This document shows, piece after piece, positions 1 through 8,688 of a stretch of 64,000 nt of DNA. The number at the start of each line of letters is the position of its first letter. Position 1 is the first letter of the stretch. The notes beneath the pieces are model-generated. The model was not told where the DNA came from. It did not search any database and saw only the letters and a list, made by a program, of their open reading frames with translations. The DNA is from JAEYOM01 sp036260935 (GTDB taxonomy: Bacteria > Bacillota > Clostridia > Acetivibrionales > DTU013). Position numbers and translations under genes: made by a program. The DNA is taken from assembly GCA_036260935.1 (NCBI GenBank), contig DATALQ010000049.1, positions 38,881 through 102,880 of the forward strand. The letters are read 5' to 3'.

Positions 1-363
1 GCGCTTGCCACATGGGGCGCCTTCATAGCCGGATCAAGCCGGTTCAGGGCAGGCGCTCTGTCGAAGATAGACGAGCTGAAGGCAGAGCATGGAAAGAAAA
101 TCGGGAAGGCCGCAGCAGGGTTGTTTGACGCGATACGGAACAAAAGACCGCTCAAGCCTTCGTTATATTCACTGCTTACATTCAACGTTCAGCAGACTTC
201 GTGGAGGCGGGAGGATGACAAGACTACCGTGGACTACAGATATTGGGATGATAACGGCTGGCTCGATAAAGGCTGCAGATATTATTTCCCGAACGATGTA
301 AATCCAGTGAAGGTATTGGCTGCACGCCTGCTGGGGAAGGCCGTTGCGTTGTTTTTTCTATAG
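1..363 (+). CDS. Flavodoxin-like NAD(P)H-dependent oxidoreductase, C-terminal fragment
   Basis: An open frame runs in from the window edge and stops at TAG 361-363, giving 120 residues of a C-terminus. The part seen has a charged helix (around DELKAEHGKK) and an aromatic tail (YRYWDDNGWLDKGCRYYFPN), which I associate with the C-terminal extension of clostridial flavodoxin-fold NAD(P)H-dependent oxidoreductases. The FMN-binding N-terminal half lies outside the window, so the reaction cannot be confirmed. The gene converges on the cupin gene. Confidence 0.4.
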   Translation, partial: ALATWGAFIAGSSRFRAGALSKIDELKAEHGKKIGKAAAGLFDAIRNKRPLKPSLYSLLTFNVQQTSWRREDDKTTVDYRYWDDNGWLDKGCRYYFPNDVNPVKVLAARLLGKAVALFFL

Positions 364-406
364 GGATCGCTGTTTACAAGGTCCCCTTGGGGCTTATTCC
401 GGCATT

Positions 407-871
407 CTACTCATTCGGCTCCGAAGTCCAGCCCTTAATATTGTCATTGATATTAAAGACCAATTTCTTGCTTTTTATCAATAACGTATTTTCATCGGGA
501 TATGTGACTATATCATCTTTTTCACGGGTCCCGACATCAAGTATCTGCAGCATTTCTTCGCTGTTGTTTATGAACTGGTGCCCTGCGTCTTTACCGGCAG
601 GTGCCGAAATGACGTCGCCTTTTTTTATTGGTATTTCCTCTCCGTTTATTCTCAAAACACCTTTCCCGTCCATTATGAGATAGAACTCTTCCTGCTTCGA
701 ATGAGAATGGTACTTTACGCTTACGCCACCCGGCTTTACAAAATCCATGTTGACATAGATCTTTTCGGAGCCGACGGCGTCACCTATCAATATCGTTTTC
801 ATTCTGGTCTTAAAATCGGGGTCATCCATGTATTCCTTTGGAATTTCATCGATATTTGAAATATTCTTCAT
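407..871 (-). CDS. Cupin-domain protein
   Basis: A 154-residue single-domain cupin. The first cupin motif is visible around YHSHSKQEEFYLIMDGKG (two His, a Glu, then the conserved G), followed by a beta-rich core with GDVISAPAG and a His in the second motif (GHQF). These residues usually bind one divalent metal. ATG at 871 is preferred because AAGGAG lies 7 bases upstream; a TTG one codon earlier is less likely. It stands alone, followed by the MerR gene on the same strand. Cupins range from sugar isomerases to dioxygenases and storage proteins, so no substrate is proposed. Confidence 0.8.
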   Translation of the reverse strand: MKNISNIDEIPKEYMDDPDFKTRMKTILIGDAVGSEKIYVNMDFVKPGGVSVKYHSHSKQEEFYLIMDGKGVLRINGEEIPIKKGDVISAPAGKDAGHQFINNSEEMLQILDVGTREKDDIVTYPDENTLLIKSKKLVFNINDNIKGWTSEPNE

Positions 872-977
872 CAAGGTACTCCTTTAACTATTTGCCACCT
901 ATATTTTACACTCAGATCCTAACGCCATTATAGTATAAAGCTTTGATATAACTAAATTTTACGGTTAATATACCATA

Positions 978-1937
978 TTATCGTATCTTTATCGGCACAT
1001 ATATCTCAAGCTGCCCATAACCCATTGCCTTGCCGGCGACGGGCGATGTGATGACATGAAACATTGTGTAGCGTCCAGGGTGTATATCCGTTTCAAAATA
1101 TCCGCTTTCATTTACCCAATCCATTATACCAACATGTACCCTCTGCCCATCCTCGTCGTCGCCGTCCTTTGATACAGCAGCGGCATATAAACCGCCTTCG
1201 AAATCCAGGACGTCGTACTCTCCCGTATAAGGCAAGCCCTCAGATAATGCATAATTCCAAACCAGTCCGCCTTTTTCCTCATCGTACCACATGAAATCCC
1301 TTGGGAAGAACTTGTCCTTACGTTGCTTGTCAAGCTCGCTCCACCACTTGTCAAATCTCATGAGCAAGCCTTCCTCATCGAACGGAGAGGGATCCTTTGA
1401 GACTCCTGATGTCGCCATTTTGCAGGCCGGCAGTTCGACGATCCTGACGTCCGGCCTTTTTTTCAATTTCTCAGCCACTGCGGCAAGATTGTTGGCTGAA
1501 GCCGGGTTGCCGTTATAACTGTCCATCGTTAGCTTCTGTTCGATAACTCTTGCTTTTTCATACAACAGCTTTATATCATTTTCCATATGGAAATCGAGTT
1601 TTTCGATCTGTTTTATAAAATCGAGGACGATTTCTTTCAGTTCATGCAGCAGAGCCACCTCTTCGTCGATATCGGTCACCTTTTTGCTGAGTATCTGAAG
1701 CAGCACTTCGGAATTCTGGGACTGAAATATCTTCTGTATATCTTTGATGCTGATGTTAAGCTTTCGCAGGATTAGTATCTGTTCCAGGCGCTTCATCGAG
1801 TTTTCATCGTACATGCGGTAAGCGTAATCTTCGTTTTTTACACTCTGAAGCAGTCCCATGTCCTCATAATAGCGCAATGTACGGGTTGAAACGTCGTATT
1901 TCAGGGATACCTCCCTGATCTTCACCAGATTGTCCAT
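978..1937 (-). CDS. MerR-family regulator with GyrI-like effector-binding domain
   Basis: A 319-residue transcription regulator. Residues about 4-70 form a MerR winged helix-turn-helix (VSTRTLRYYEDMGLL is the typical recognition helix and wing), about 75-130 a dimerisation coiled coil, and about 160-319 a GyrI/BmrR-like effector domain ending in LEIYVPIK, the usual last strand of this fold. Family members bind hydrophobic drugs or metabolites and twist a promoter with an over-long spacer. GAGGT precedes the ATG. It is one of three GyrI-type domains in the first 16 kb. The target is not evident; a divergent neighbour is absent. Confidence 0.88.
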   Translation of the reverse strand: MDNLVKIREVSLKYDVSTRTLRYYEDMGLLQSVKNEDYAYRMYDENSMKRLEQILILRKLNISIKDIQKIFQSQNSEVLLQILSKKVTDIDEEVALLHELKEIVLDFIKQIEKLDFHMENDIKLLYEKARVIEQKLTMDSYNGNPASANNLAAVAEKLKKRPDVRIVELPACKMATSGVSKDPSPFDEEGLLMRFDKWWSELDKQRKDKFFPRDFMWYDEEKGGLVWNYALSEGLPYTGEYDVLDFEGGLYAAAVSKDGDDEDGQRVHVGIMDWVNESGYFETDIHPGRYTMFHVITSPVAGKAMGYGQLEIYVPIKIR

Positions 1938-2036
1938 TGTTCATTACCTCGCTTATTACATTATATAACAAGCGTATCCTTTTACCTAACGTCAAAGTCA
2001 AGAAGTAATTTTCTTGGACTTTTTAAGGTTTATAGA

Positions 2037-2852
2037 TCACTCTTCGGCGAATTTTATCAATTCATCATTGAATTTTTCTTTCTGGTCGTAGAACAAAAAA
2101 TGGCCGCAGGACTCGAACGGCACAAGTCTGGCATTTCGTATCCCGTTTTTCTGCGCAATAGCCAATGGGTACAGGCATACCTTATCGTTAAGGCCATGAA
2201 GAATCAAGGTTGGGATGCTGATTTTCTCCATGTCTTTAAATAACTCCTCCTCATTAAGCCATGTATTCGCGATTGCTGCAGTAGCCCAGCTTGAAGCCTG
2301 CAGTCCCAGCTGAAAGATCCAGTCGGAGAACTGAGGTGTAACGTAATTGTGGAAAATCATATTTCCAAAGTCTCTGAGCATTTTAGGGCGGTCATTGTAT
2401 GTACCTTGAATAATGTCCAATACCGCCTGCTTCGGCAATCCATATGGAAAATACGGGCGCTGGACCAGGCTTGGGGCCGCAGCTGCGAAAAGAGCGAGTT
2501 TGCTGACGCCATAGCCTTGATGCCTGGCCATGTACCGGATCGCGATACCGCCGCCAGTCGAGTGCCCGCCGAGTATTATGTTATTCAATTGCAATGCATC
2601 TATGACAGCGCGCACGTCGTCGGACAACCTGTTATAGTCATAACCGTGCCAAGGCCGGGCTGACAAGCCAAAACCTCTGATATCGATGCCGATGCATCTG
2701 TATCCCCGCTTTGGCAGTTGATTGAACTGGTATTCGAAAAGATTGTGGTTCCCGGGCCAGCCATGAATAAAAAGAATGGTCCTGTTTCCTACAGGATTGA
2801 TATCTTCTACAAAAATATGTACTCCAGGTTCTGCACTTATATAATATCCCAT
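2037..2852 (-). CDS. Alpha/beta hydrolase
   Basis: A 271-residue cytosolic alpha/beta-hydrolase. The oxyanion-hole motif HGWPGN is near residue 30, the nucleophile elbow GGHSTGGG places Ser98, and Asp223 (LNDKV) and His251 (CGHFLF) complete the triad, so the enzyme looks intact. ATG at 2852 is chosen because GGAGG lies 7 bases upstream; the frame stays open for 14 more codons without a ribosome site. The fold includes esterases, epoxide hydrolases, haloalkane dehalogenases and C-C hydrolases. The HGWPG form fits epoxide hydrolase/dehalogenase-like members, but the substrate is unknown. Confidence 0.85.
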   Translation of the reverse strand: MGYYISAEPGVHIFVEDINPVGNRTILFIHGWPGNHNLFEYQFNQLPKRGYRCIGIDIRGFGLSARPWHGYDYNRLSDDVRAVIDALQLNNIILGGHSTGGGIAIRYMARHQGYGVSKLALFAAAAPSLVQRPYFPYGLPKQAVLDIIQGTYNDRPKMLRDFGNMIFHNYVTPQFSDWIFQLGLQASSWATAAIANTWLNEEELFKDMEKISIPTLILHGLNDKVCLYPLAIAQKNGIRNARLVPFESCGHFLFYDQKEKFNDELIKFAEE

Positions 2853-2945
2853 ACCGATACCTCCGTTGATTTGGAATCGATATAGTATACTCATGGCAGC
2901 ACAGGGGGGTGACCCTAAATATACCGGGCTTTCTGCATTCCTGTC

Positions 2946-3851
2946 TTATGATATTGCCTCGTGTCCGATAGTATAGCTCCAGCCGGCATCGTTTTTGACC
3001 GCCCTGCAATCGAGGAAGTAATATGCACCGAGCCCGCTGCGCCACTTCTCGGCTTTGAACGAAAAACTGTTCTTAGTAACGTCGGTAAGCTCGAGCTTGA
3101 ATAGTATACCGGTTTCGAAATACAGCTTATCCTTGTCGATGTAACCCTGTTCTCTGAGCTCATCGAAGGTACCCATTATGCCCTGCAGGCTGTGTGAACC
3201 GCTTACCACATAAACAAGGGCGCTTTTTTCGGCGTCGTTCAAGTTCGTGACTTTTGACAGATCAAAGGCCAATACGCTGATATCCGAATTGAGTCCATTG
3301 TCAACGTTCCAGAGATCGTTCAGAACGGTCTTATAAAACCCGACCATATCGTCTCCCTGATCGGTGATCTTAATATATATGGGCTTGCCGAGCTGAGCCG
3401 GATATGACTCCAGGATAGCGCCCGAATAGCCGATCTCGACATTCTGCCCCGGTTTCAGGGCGGATGCGTCTGCAGATTTATTACCAGCGTCAAAAATAGC
3501 GTCAGTACTGGTAACAGTATAGAGATCTGCTGCGTCCGTGCCCGCAATCAGCATTGATTTTTCATTCAGCTGTATGATTTTTGCTTTCAGCACAGCTTCA
3601 GCCTTTGGCAGACGTGCGCCGGCGGGCTTGGCAGTACTGGTTGGTTCAGCTGTGATGGCAGGTTCGGTTGTGCCGCTATTTTTGACTGCCTGTGTGTTTA
3701 CTGGTTCAGCCATGTTGGTATTTTCGGATATCTGCGAGCCATTCGTACCTGTTTCATTGGTATTGGATACGCCGGTACTTTTTACGTCCGAGCATGCAGC
3801 AAACAACAGTATCAGCGAAAGTATCGAAACAATAATAATGAGCTTTCTCAT
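2946..3851 (-). CDS. Predicted lipoprotein of unknown function
   Basis: A 301-residue predicted lipoprotein. The N-terminus MRKL plus a hydrophobic stretch ends in the lipobox LFAAC (Cys20). A Ser/Thr/Asn-rich linker follows to about residue 75, then a small beta-domain (about 80-160, with features of an OB-like exported domain) and a C-terminal mixed domain. ATG 3851 has GGAGG 8 bases upstream and is preferred over the ATG five codons earlier. I do not recognise the family of the C-terminal domain. It would be anchored on the outer face of the membrane. It lies between the hydrolase and a gene relic, with no operon partner. Confidence 0.7.
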   Translation of the reverse strand: MRKLIIIVSILSLILLFAACSDVKSTGVSNTNETGTNGSQISENTNMAEPVNTQAVKNSGTTEPAITAEPTSTAKPAGARLPKAEAVLKAKIIQLNEKSMLIAGTDAADLYTVTSTDAIFDAGNKSADASALKPGQNVEIGYSGAILESYPAQLGKPIYIKITDQGDDMVGFYKTVLNDLWNVDNGLNSDISVLAFDLSKVTNLNDAEKSALVYVVSGSHSLQGIMGTFDELREQGYIDKDKLYFETGILFKLELTDVTKNSFSFKAEKWRSGLGAYYFLDCRAVKNDAGWSYTIGHEAIS

Positions 3852-3926
3852 AGCATTTACCTCCATGATATTAGACGGTCTGTATGGTTTTTTGTTTCAA
3901 TCTGGAGGCTGCTATCAACCCTCTGA

Positions 3927-4040
3927 AAAATGAGCGCTGCGGCTGTGACTGTCGTTGCATCCGTGCCCATTCTGGTTGTTTACCCGTTCCTGCAGAAGTA
4001 TTTCGTGAGCGGCGTAATGATCGGATCGGTGAAAGGCTAG
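3927..4040 (+). pseudogene. 3' relic of a MalG/LplC-type sugar ABC permease gene
   Basis: A plus-strand frame open only from 3927 to TAG 4040 encodes about 36 residues with the tail YFVSGVMIGSVKG preceded by a hydrophobic helix and VYPFLQK. This is the characteristic C-terminus of carbohydrate ABC permeases of the MalG/LplC type, where the helix ends in PFLQKYF and the protein in GxxxGSVKG. An in-frame stop at 3924 and no upstream homologous frame show that only the last 3-4% of the gene remains. It ends directly beside the 3' end of the AraC gene, a usual partner of such transporters. Confidence 0.7.
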
Positions 4041-4952
4041 TCAGCTTTTATTAGTCGAATGCCTCTTATCTTTTTCTTCCCAAAAACTCTGGCGGTATTC
4101 CGACGGAGACATTCCTATCTTTGATGAAAACTGTTTGATGAAATATGTATCATATTTAAATCCGATAGCTTCAGCGATTTCAGCAAGGCTCAGATTTGTA
4201 TGCGAAAGTGCGTCACAGGCTATTTTAATACGATGTCTGAGCAGGTATTCCATAGAAGTATACCCAACCTGTTCCTTAAACTTCCGGTTGAGCGAGGTAC
4301 GGTTAATATGGACAAGTTCACAAAGATCATCAAGCGAAATATCGTTTGGATAATTTGTATGAATATACTCCAGCAGAATGTCTATGGGGGACTTTTCCCT
4401 CTTGATGGAATGCGGCGTCTTTCTCTCCATGTAAATATCATCCAGGAGATAGAGGGTTTGCAGAAGATAGCGCCTGATGCGGCATGTCCAATAGCCGTCG
4501 CTTTGAGCGTAAACCTCCGTTCCTATAATAGCCAGCCATTCGGATATCCTCAGATATGTTTTTGGAGGAAGATCGATTGTCCCGTCGTAGTATTCGTCCC
4601 TATGTAAAAAAAGGTTCATCATGTTACGGTCGTGTTCATCCTCAAGCGCAAAAAAGTCATTGGCCTTAAGGCGTTCAAATGTGAGAGAGGAGTTAATAAA
4701 AACAGGGTTATAGCTGAATGATTTTGCGGCAAGCCTTGTTGCTTCAATTAACCTGACAGTATCATACTGAGAAATAAGCATAACGCAGGGAGCGGTCAGT
4801 GTTACGGCCCTTTCGTTAAGAAACAGGCTTGCTTTTCCGTCGGTAATCAAAACAATGCTCACCCGTTCCGTAAGAGGAAGGGTCTCAAAGCATTCATGCG
4901 CCTCAAATTCTATGGGCACAACCCTCGTTCTGTGACGGTCATTTTGCGGCAT
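4041..4952 (-). CDS. AraC-family transcription regulator
   Basis: A 303-residue AraC-type regulator. Residues about 1-130 form a cupin-like sensor domain (MLISQYDTVRLIEA region) and about 195-295 a double helix-turn-helix; the signature IAEAIGFKYDTYFIKQFSSK with GMSPSEYR is clear. ATG 4952 follows GAGGTGA. AraC proteins of this shape commonly control carbohydrate uptake, and the gene abuts a permease-gene relic (3927-4040), suggesting its original transporter partner was lost. It is divergent from the ABC exporter genes across about 90 bases, so it could also regulate those. Confidence 0.88.
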   Translation of the reverse strand: MPQNDRHRTRVVPIEFEAHECFETLPLTERVSIVLITDGKASLFLNERAVTLTAPCVMLISQYDTVRLIEATRLAAKSFSYNPVFINSSLTFERLKANDFFALEDEHDRNMMNLFLHRDEYYDGTIDLPPKTYLRISEWLAIIGTEVYAQSDGYWTCRIRRYLLQTLYLLDDIYMERKTPHSIKREKSPIDILLEYIHTNYPNDISLDDLCELVHINRTSLNRKFKEQVGYTSMEYLLRHRIKIACDALSHTNLSLAEIAEAIGFKYDTYFIKQFSSKIGMSPSEYRQSFWEEKDKRHSTNKS

Positions 4953-5044
4953 GATATTCACCTCGGTTGCAAAAAGTATAGCAAACCATTTGATAAACTT
5001 CATTGTAGCATTAAAAGGAATTAGTTACAATTATTTAACAAGAT

Positions 5045-5251
5045 GTGAGGGGGGGCGTTATTCTGAAAAGGGAATCTCTGGGCATTTGGTTTTTCCGCCT
5101 TTCCACCAAAAAGCCATTGTTCTTTTACATCATTCTGTTGTTCGGAGTTGCGCTTTTTTTGTATCTTACTCTGACAACGCGAATTGAAACTGACGAAGGC
5201 AGCCAAACACTGTTTCACATGATCTTTGTACGGGCAGGTAAAGGATTATGA
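5045..5251 (+). CDS. Small membrane protein resembling a HlyD N-terminal anchor
   Basis: A 68-codon frame starting at GTG 5045 and overlapping the exporter start by 4 bases (ATGA at 5248-5251), so translational coupling is plausible. It has a basic N-terminus, KKPLFF, then one transmembrane segment (about residues 25-43) and a short extracytoplasmic tail. The arrangement resembles the first 60 residues of HlyD-type adaptors that pair with peptide exporters, but no adaptor body follows. It may be a truncated adaptor or an accessory peptide. The start is uncertain: the GAGGGGGGG run at 5047-5055 could serve a CTG at 5063. Confidence 0.45.
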   Translation: MRGGVILKRESLGIWFFRLSTKKPLFFYIILLFGVALFLYLTLTTRIETDEGSQTLFHMIFVRAGKGL

Positions 5252-6993
5252 AAAAGCTGAATTACTTTGGCACTATCAGGTTCCTCTCCAAATACATAGG
5301 CTATTACAAGAAAAATTTCATCATGTTTTACTTTGGATGGTTTTTCGATATGCTGCTCGGAATCGTAATGCCGATATTGTTCGGCATCATGATTGATGAG
5401 ATTGTATATCACCGGAATCTTGATTCCTTTTTAAGAATAAGTTTGGTTTTTGTAATCATGTCCGTTTTCTCCTGCTTGCTGTATTTCCTGATATACGCCC
5501 AGCACCAGCACCTGATGAACATGTATGTCTATAATATCCAGCGGGATATCTTCCTGCATCTGCAAAAAACGAATGCTGAATTCATGTCAGATGCAAAAAC
5601 TGGGGATATAATCACTATTGTCCAACATTATGCCCGCGAATGCATGCATTTTGTTATCCGAAATATCATCCATATCACAAATGGATGCATTAACCTTTTA
5701 CTGCTGACGCTTTATATTTTCCTGATCAGTCCATGGATTGGCATGCTCATGCTTGTGGCCGTCCCGATTTCGGTTATCATCAACGCAAGGTTTGGTAAGA
5801 AAATACGGGGGTACTCGGATGAGCAAAGAGAATATTACAGCGGTTATGTCGGCTATATTTACGAAGTCTTTACCGCCATTCGCGACATAAGGCTGCTTGG
5901 TGCAACCAGGAAAGTAAACCGTGATATCGTTGGCCGCCACAAAAAAATGTTTGCTGTAAATATAAAAGCGGGAGTGTCGACGATCACTGCTGAAAATATC
6001 ATCACAGGTACAAATCTAGTAATTCAGCTGGCAATATTTACGCTTGCCGCCTGGTTGGTGAACCGGGGAAGTATGACCATCGGCTTGTTGACAGTAGTCA
6101 TGACCTATTTCATTGCACTGACCAATCAGGTTAAAAGGACAAGCGGCTCTTATCTTGACGCGCAAAATCGTGTCGGTTACATACAGCGTATCTATGAATT
6201 TATTCAGTCGCCAACAGAGGATGACTGGCCGGGGAAGAACACGCTAAATGTGCACGGCGGCGAAATAATTGCCGAAAATATTAACTTCGCCTATCAAAAA
6301 GGCGGGGATATCCTGCGGGATTTCCACCTGCACATCCGGCCGGGAGAACATTTTGCCCTGTGCGGGAAAAGCGGATGCGGCAAAACGACCTTTGGTTATA
6401 TGCTGCTTGGATTTTATAGTGCACAGAAAGGCAGCATTATTATTGATGGGCAGAACCTGTCCGATTGCAGCTTGAAATCCATACGGCAGAATATCGGTAT
6501 GATTTCTCAGGATGTGCTGCTCTTTGATGGCAGCATCAGGGAAAATCTGTTGCTCGGAAAGCCGGGGGCGTCGGATGATGAAATCATAGCTGCTCTGCAT
6601 GAAGCCGGAATATGGGAGTATGTATCCTGCCTGCCGGACGGCATTGACAGTGTTATAGGCAGCAAAGGTATTGGCCTGTCGGGAGGTCAAAGGCAAAGAA
6701 TTGCAATTGCGCGTATATACCTGAAAAATCCCTCGATCATAATCTTCGACGAGGCCACCTCCTCGCTCGACAGTGAAACGGAGAGGCAGATACATGGGGC
6801 TTGGGAGGCTGTACTCTCCGGGCGTACCTCGATCATTATCGCTCACCGCCAAAGTTCTGTGATGCTGTGTGACCGCGCCGCTATTATCGAAGATGGAAGG
6901 ATTATCGAAACAGGCGCTCCGGCAGAAATGGAACGTACAAGTGCTGCTTTTAAAGAGCTGTTTGCGCTGCGGGAGGTGAGCACTGATGCGTGA
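5248..6993 (+). CDS. ABC exporter half-transporter (first of a pair)
   Basis: A 581-residue fused half-transporter. Residues about 1-310 form a six-helix type IV exporter domain and about 340-575 the ATPase. Walker A GKSGCGKTT is at about 373, the signature LSGGQRQR at about 477, Walker B/catalytic Glu in IIIFDEATSSLD at about 500, and the switch His in IIAHR. All catalytic residues are present. The gene overlaps the next by 8 bases, so the two products probably form a heterodimer exporting a peptide, lipid or drug. No precursor peptide or maturation enzyme is adjacent. Confidence 0.9.
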   Translation: MKKLNYFGTIRFLSKYIGYYKKNFIMFYFGWFFDMLLGIVMPILFGIMIDEIVYHRNLDSFLRISLVFVIMSVFSCLLYFLIYAQHQHLMNMYVYNIQRDIFLHLQKTNAEFMSDAKTGDIITIVQHYARECMHFVIRNIIHITNGCINLLLLTLYIFLISPWIGMLMLVAVPISVIINARFGKKIRGYSDEQREYYSGYVGYIYEVFTAIRDIRLLGATRKVNRDIVGRHKKMFAVNIKAGVSTITAENIITGTNLVIQLAIFTLAAWLVNRGSMTIGLLTVVMTYFIALTNQVKRTSGSYLDAQNRVGYIQRIYEFIQSPTEDDWPGKNTLNVHGGEIIAENINFAYQKGGDILRDFHLHIRPGEHFALCGKSGCGKTTFGYMLLGFYSAQKGSIIIDGQNLSDCSLKSIRQNIGMISQDVLLFDGSIRENLLLGKPGASDDEIIAALHEAGIWEYVSCLPDGIDSVIGSKGIGLSGGQRQRIAIARIYLKNPSIIIFDEATSSLDSETERQIHGAWEAVLSGRTSIIIAHRQSSVMLCDRAAIIEDGRIIETGAPAEMERTSAAFKELFALREVSTDA

Positions 6994-8638
6994 AAAAATC
7001 AGATACAGGCTTAAAGTGCTGCGTTCGCTAAAACCGTTTGCGTTAGGAGTTAAAAGGTTCTTACTTCTCAACCTCGTAATCGGGATATTCACTATGGCAC
7101 TTGGTTTTATACAGCCGCTGTTTTACAAACTGTTTATTGACAGGGTTATTTTAAAACGAGAGTTTTCGCTGATGACCATCGTCGCCCTTGGTTATTTATC
7201 GGTCTTTGCGGTCAATTTGGGGTTGTCCTATCTAAAAAACTATAGCACAAATCGTCTTGTGAACAGGGTCACCTTCCGGGTAAAAATAAAAATCCTGCGC
7301 AGCTTCTTTACCCGGGATTTTCCCAGCTATGACCGCCAGAGTGTTGGCGACATGAAAATGCGTTTGGATGATGATACCGCCTGTATTGCCTCTTATGCGG
7401 GCTCACAGACGGTTGACTATGTCATAGCCTATATGACGCTCATTATTTCAGCGGTTTTACTCTACTTTATTGAATGGCGGCTTGCTCTTTTCTCCTGCGT
7501 GGTGATTCCGCTGACTTTTTGGCTCGATCATGTTATAGCAAAGCGTGAGGCTGTTGTCCTGAATAAGCAGAGGGAGAACGACCAGAAGATGTCAAGCTGG
7601 CTGCACGCTTCGGTACAGGGCTGGCGGGAGATCAAAGCCCTAAACCTTCAAAAGCATGAAGAACGGCAATTTGCCCGATATATCCGCAAATACGCCATTT
7701 TTTTCGGAACATGGATTAACTATTGGGTTGTGCGAGTTTTGGTGATTCCAAAAATTAAGGAAGAATTTTTGATGCAGTTTTCGCTGTATTTTTTCGGAGG
7801 GCTTCTCATTATCGGAGGGCATTTTGAGATTGGCTCGCTGCTTGTATTCATGCAATATTATGGTATTCTCTCAAACGCCCTCAGGATATTATCGGGAACG
7901 GATGCGGACCTGCTCACAGCCACGCCGCAGAGTGACCGGATGATGGAAGAGCTTTCACGCGGGTTTGTTAAGCGCCGGGGTATGCAAGCTCTCGGAACAA
8001 GCAATCGCATTGAATTCCTGGATGTTACATTTGCATACCCTGACACGGAGAAAAACATTATTGAGAATCTCAGCTTTTACATTGATGATGGTGAACGGGT
8101 AGGTTTTACAGGGAAAAGCGGCGCCGGTAAAACAACTGTGTTAAACCTGATGATGGGTATGCTGCATCCCTCAAGCGGTACAATATTGTTTTCCGAGGTG
8201 AATTTAGCTGAGCTTTCCCTTAATGCGATACACCGAAGAGTCGGTTTTGTTATGCAGGAAAATACCCTGTTCAACGCAAGTATTCGTGAAAATCTGTTGT
8301 ATGGCAAGGCTGAAGCAAAGGATGAGGAGCTTGTTTCCGCTTGCCGGAAAGCATATATTTATGATTTCATCAAGAGTTTGCCCGACGGCTTTGATACCGT
8401 CATAGGTGAACGTGGAATCAAGCTTTCAGGCGGTCAGAAACAACGTATCGTTCTCGCCAGGCTATTTCTAAGGGATGTTAAAGTTTTTATCTTCGATGAG
8501 GCCACAAGCGCCCTCGATCAGTATAGCGAGAGTATCATACAGGACGCCATAAGGAGCATAGGCCAGGACAAAACCATCATTGTTGTCGCTCACCGGGAAA
8601 GCTCGCTTGCTCTTTGCGACAGGGTGATTGCGCTGTAG
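6986..8638 (+). CDS. ABC exporter half-transporter (second of a pair)
   Basis: A 550-residue half-transporter of the same architecture as its upstream partner: membrane domain about 20-320, ATPase about 345-550. Walker A GKSGAGKTT is at about 376, LSGGQKQR at about 479, FDEATSALD at about 503, and the switch His in VVAHRESS. The protein stops at CDRVIAL, right after the D-loop/H-loop strands, so it lacks the usual 20-30 residue C-terminal tail its partner has. A stem-loop follows at 8664-8684. The start overlaps the previous gene, supporting coupled expression. Confidence 0.9.
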   Translation: MREKIRYRLKVLRSLKPFALGVKRFLLLNLVIGIFTMALGFIQPLFYKLFIDRVILKREFSLMTIVALGYLSVFAVNLGLSYLKNYSTNRLVNRVTFRVKIKILRSFFTRDFPSYDRQSVGDMKMRLDDDTACIASYAGSQTVDYVIAYMTLIISAVLLYFIEWRLALFSCVVIPLTFWLDHVIAKREAVVLNKQRENDQKMSSWLHASVQGWREIKALNLQKHEERQFARYIRKYAIFFGTWINYWVVRVLVIPKIKEEFLMQFSLYFFGGLLIIGGHFEIGSLLVFMQYYGILSNALRILSGTDADLLTATPQSDRMMEELSRGFVKRRGMQALGTSNRIEFLDVTFAYPDTEKNIIENLSFYIDDGERVGFTGKSGAGKTTVLNLMMGMLHPSSGTILFSEVNLAELSLNAIHRRVGFVMQENTLFNASIRENLLYGKAEAKDEELVSACRKAYIYDFIKSLPDGFDTVIGERGIKLSGGQKQRIVLARLFLRDVKVFIFDEATSALDQYSESIIQDAIRSIGQDKTIIVVAHRESSLALCDRVIAL

Positions 8639-8663
8639 CTTTTGTCGATAATGCGTCATATAA

Positions 8664-8684
8664 GGGGATAGAGAACCTATCCCC
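8664..8684. terminator. Stem-loop between convergent genes
   Basis: GGGGATAG and CTATCCCC pair perfectly (8 bp) around a 5-base loop between the convergent ABC and AraC genes. No long T run follows on either strand, so it is a weak or factor-assisted terminator, or an mRNA end protector. Confidence 0.5.
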
Positions 8685-8688
8685 TCAA

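Noticed and set aside
6244..7092. A 282-codon minus-strand frame at the ABC gene junction
   Set aside because: Antisense to both ATPase and membrane domains, which have intact motifs.
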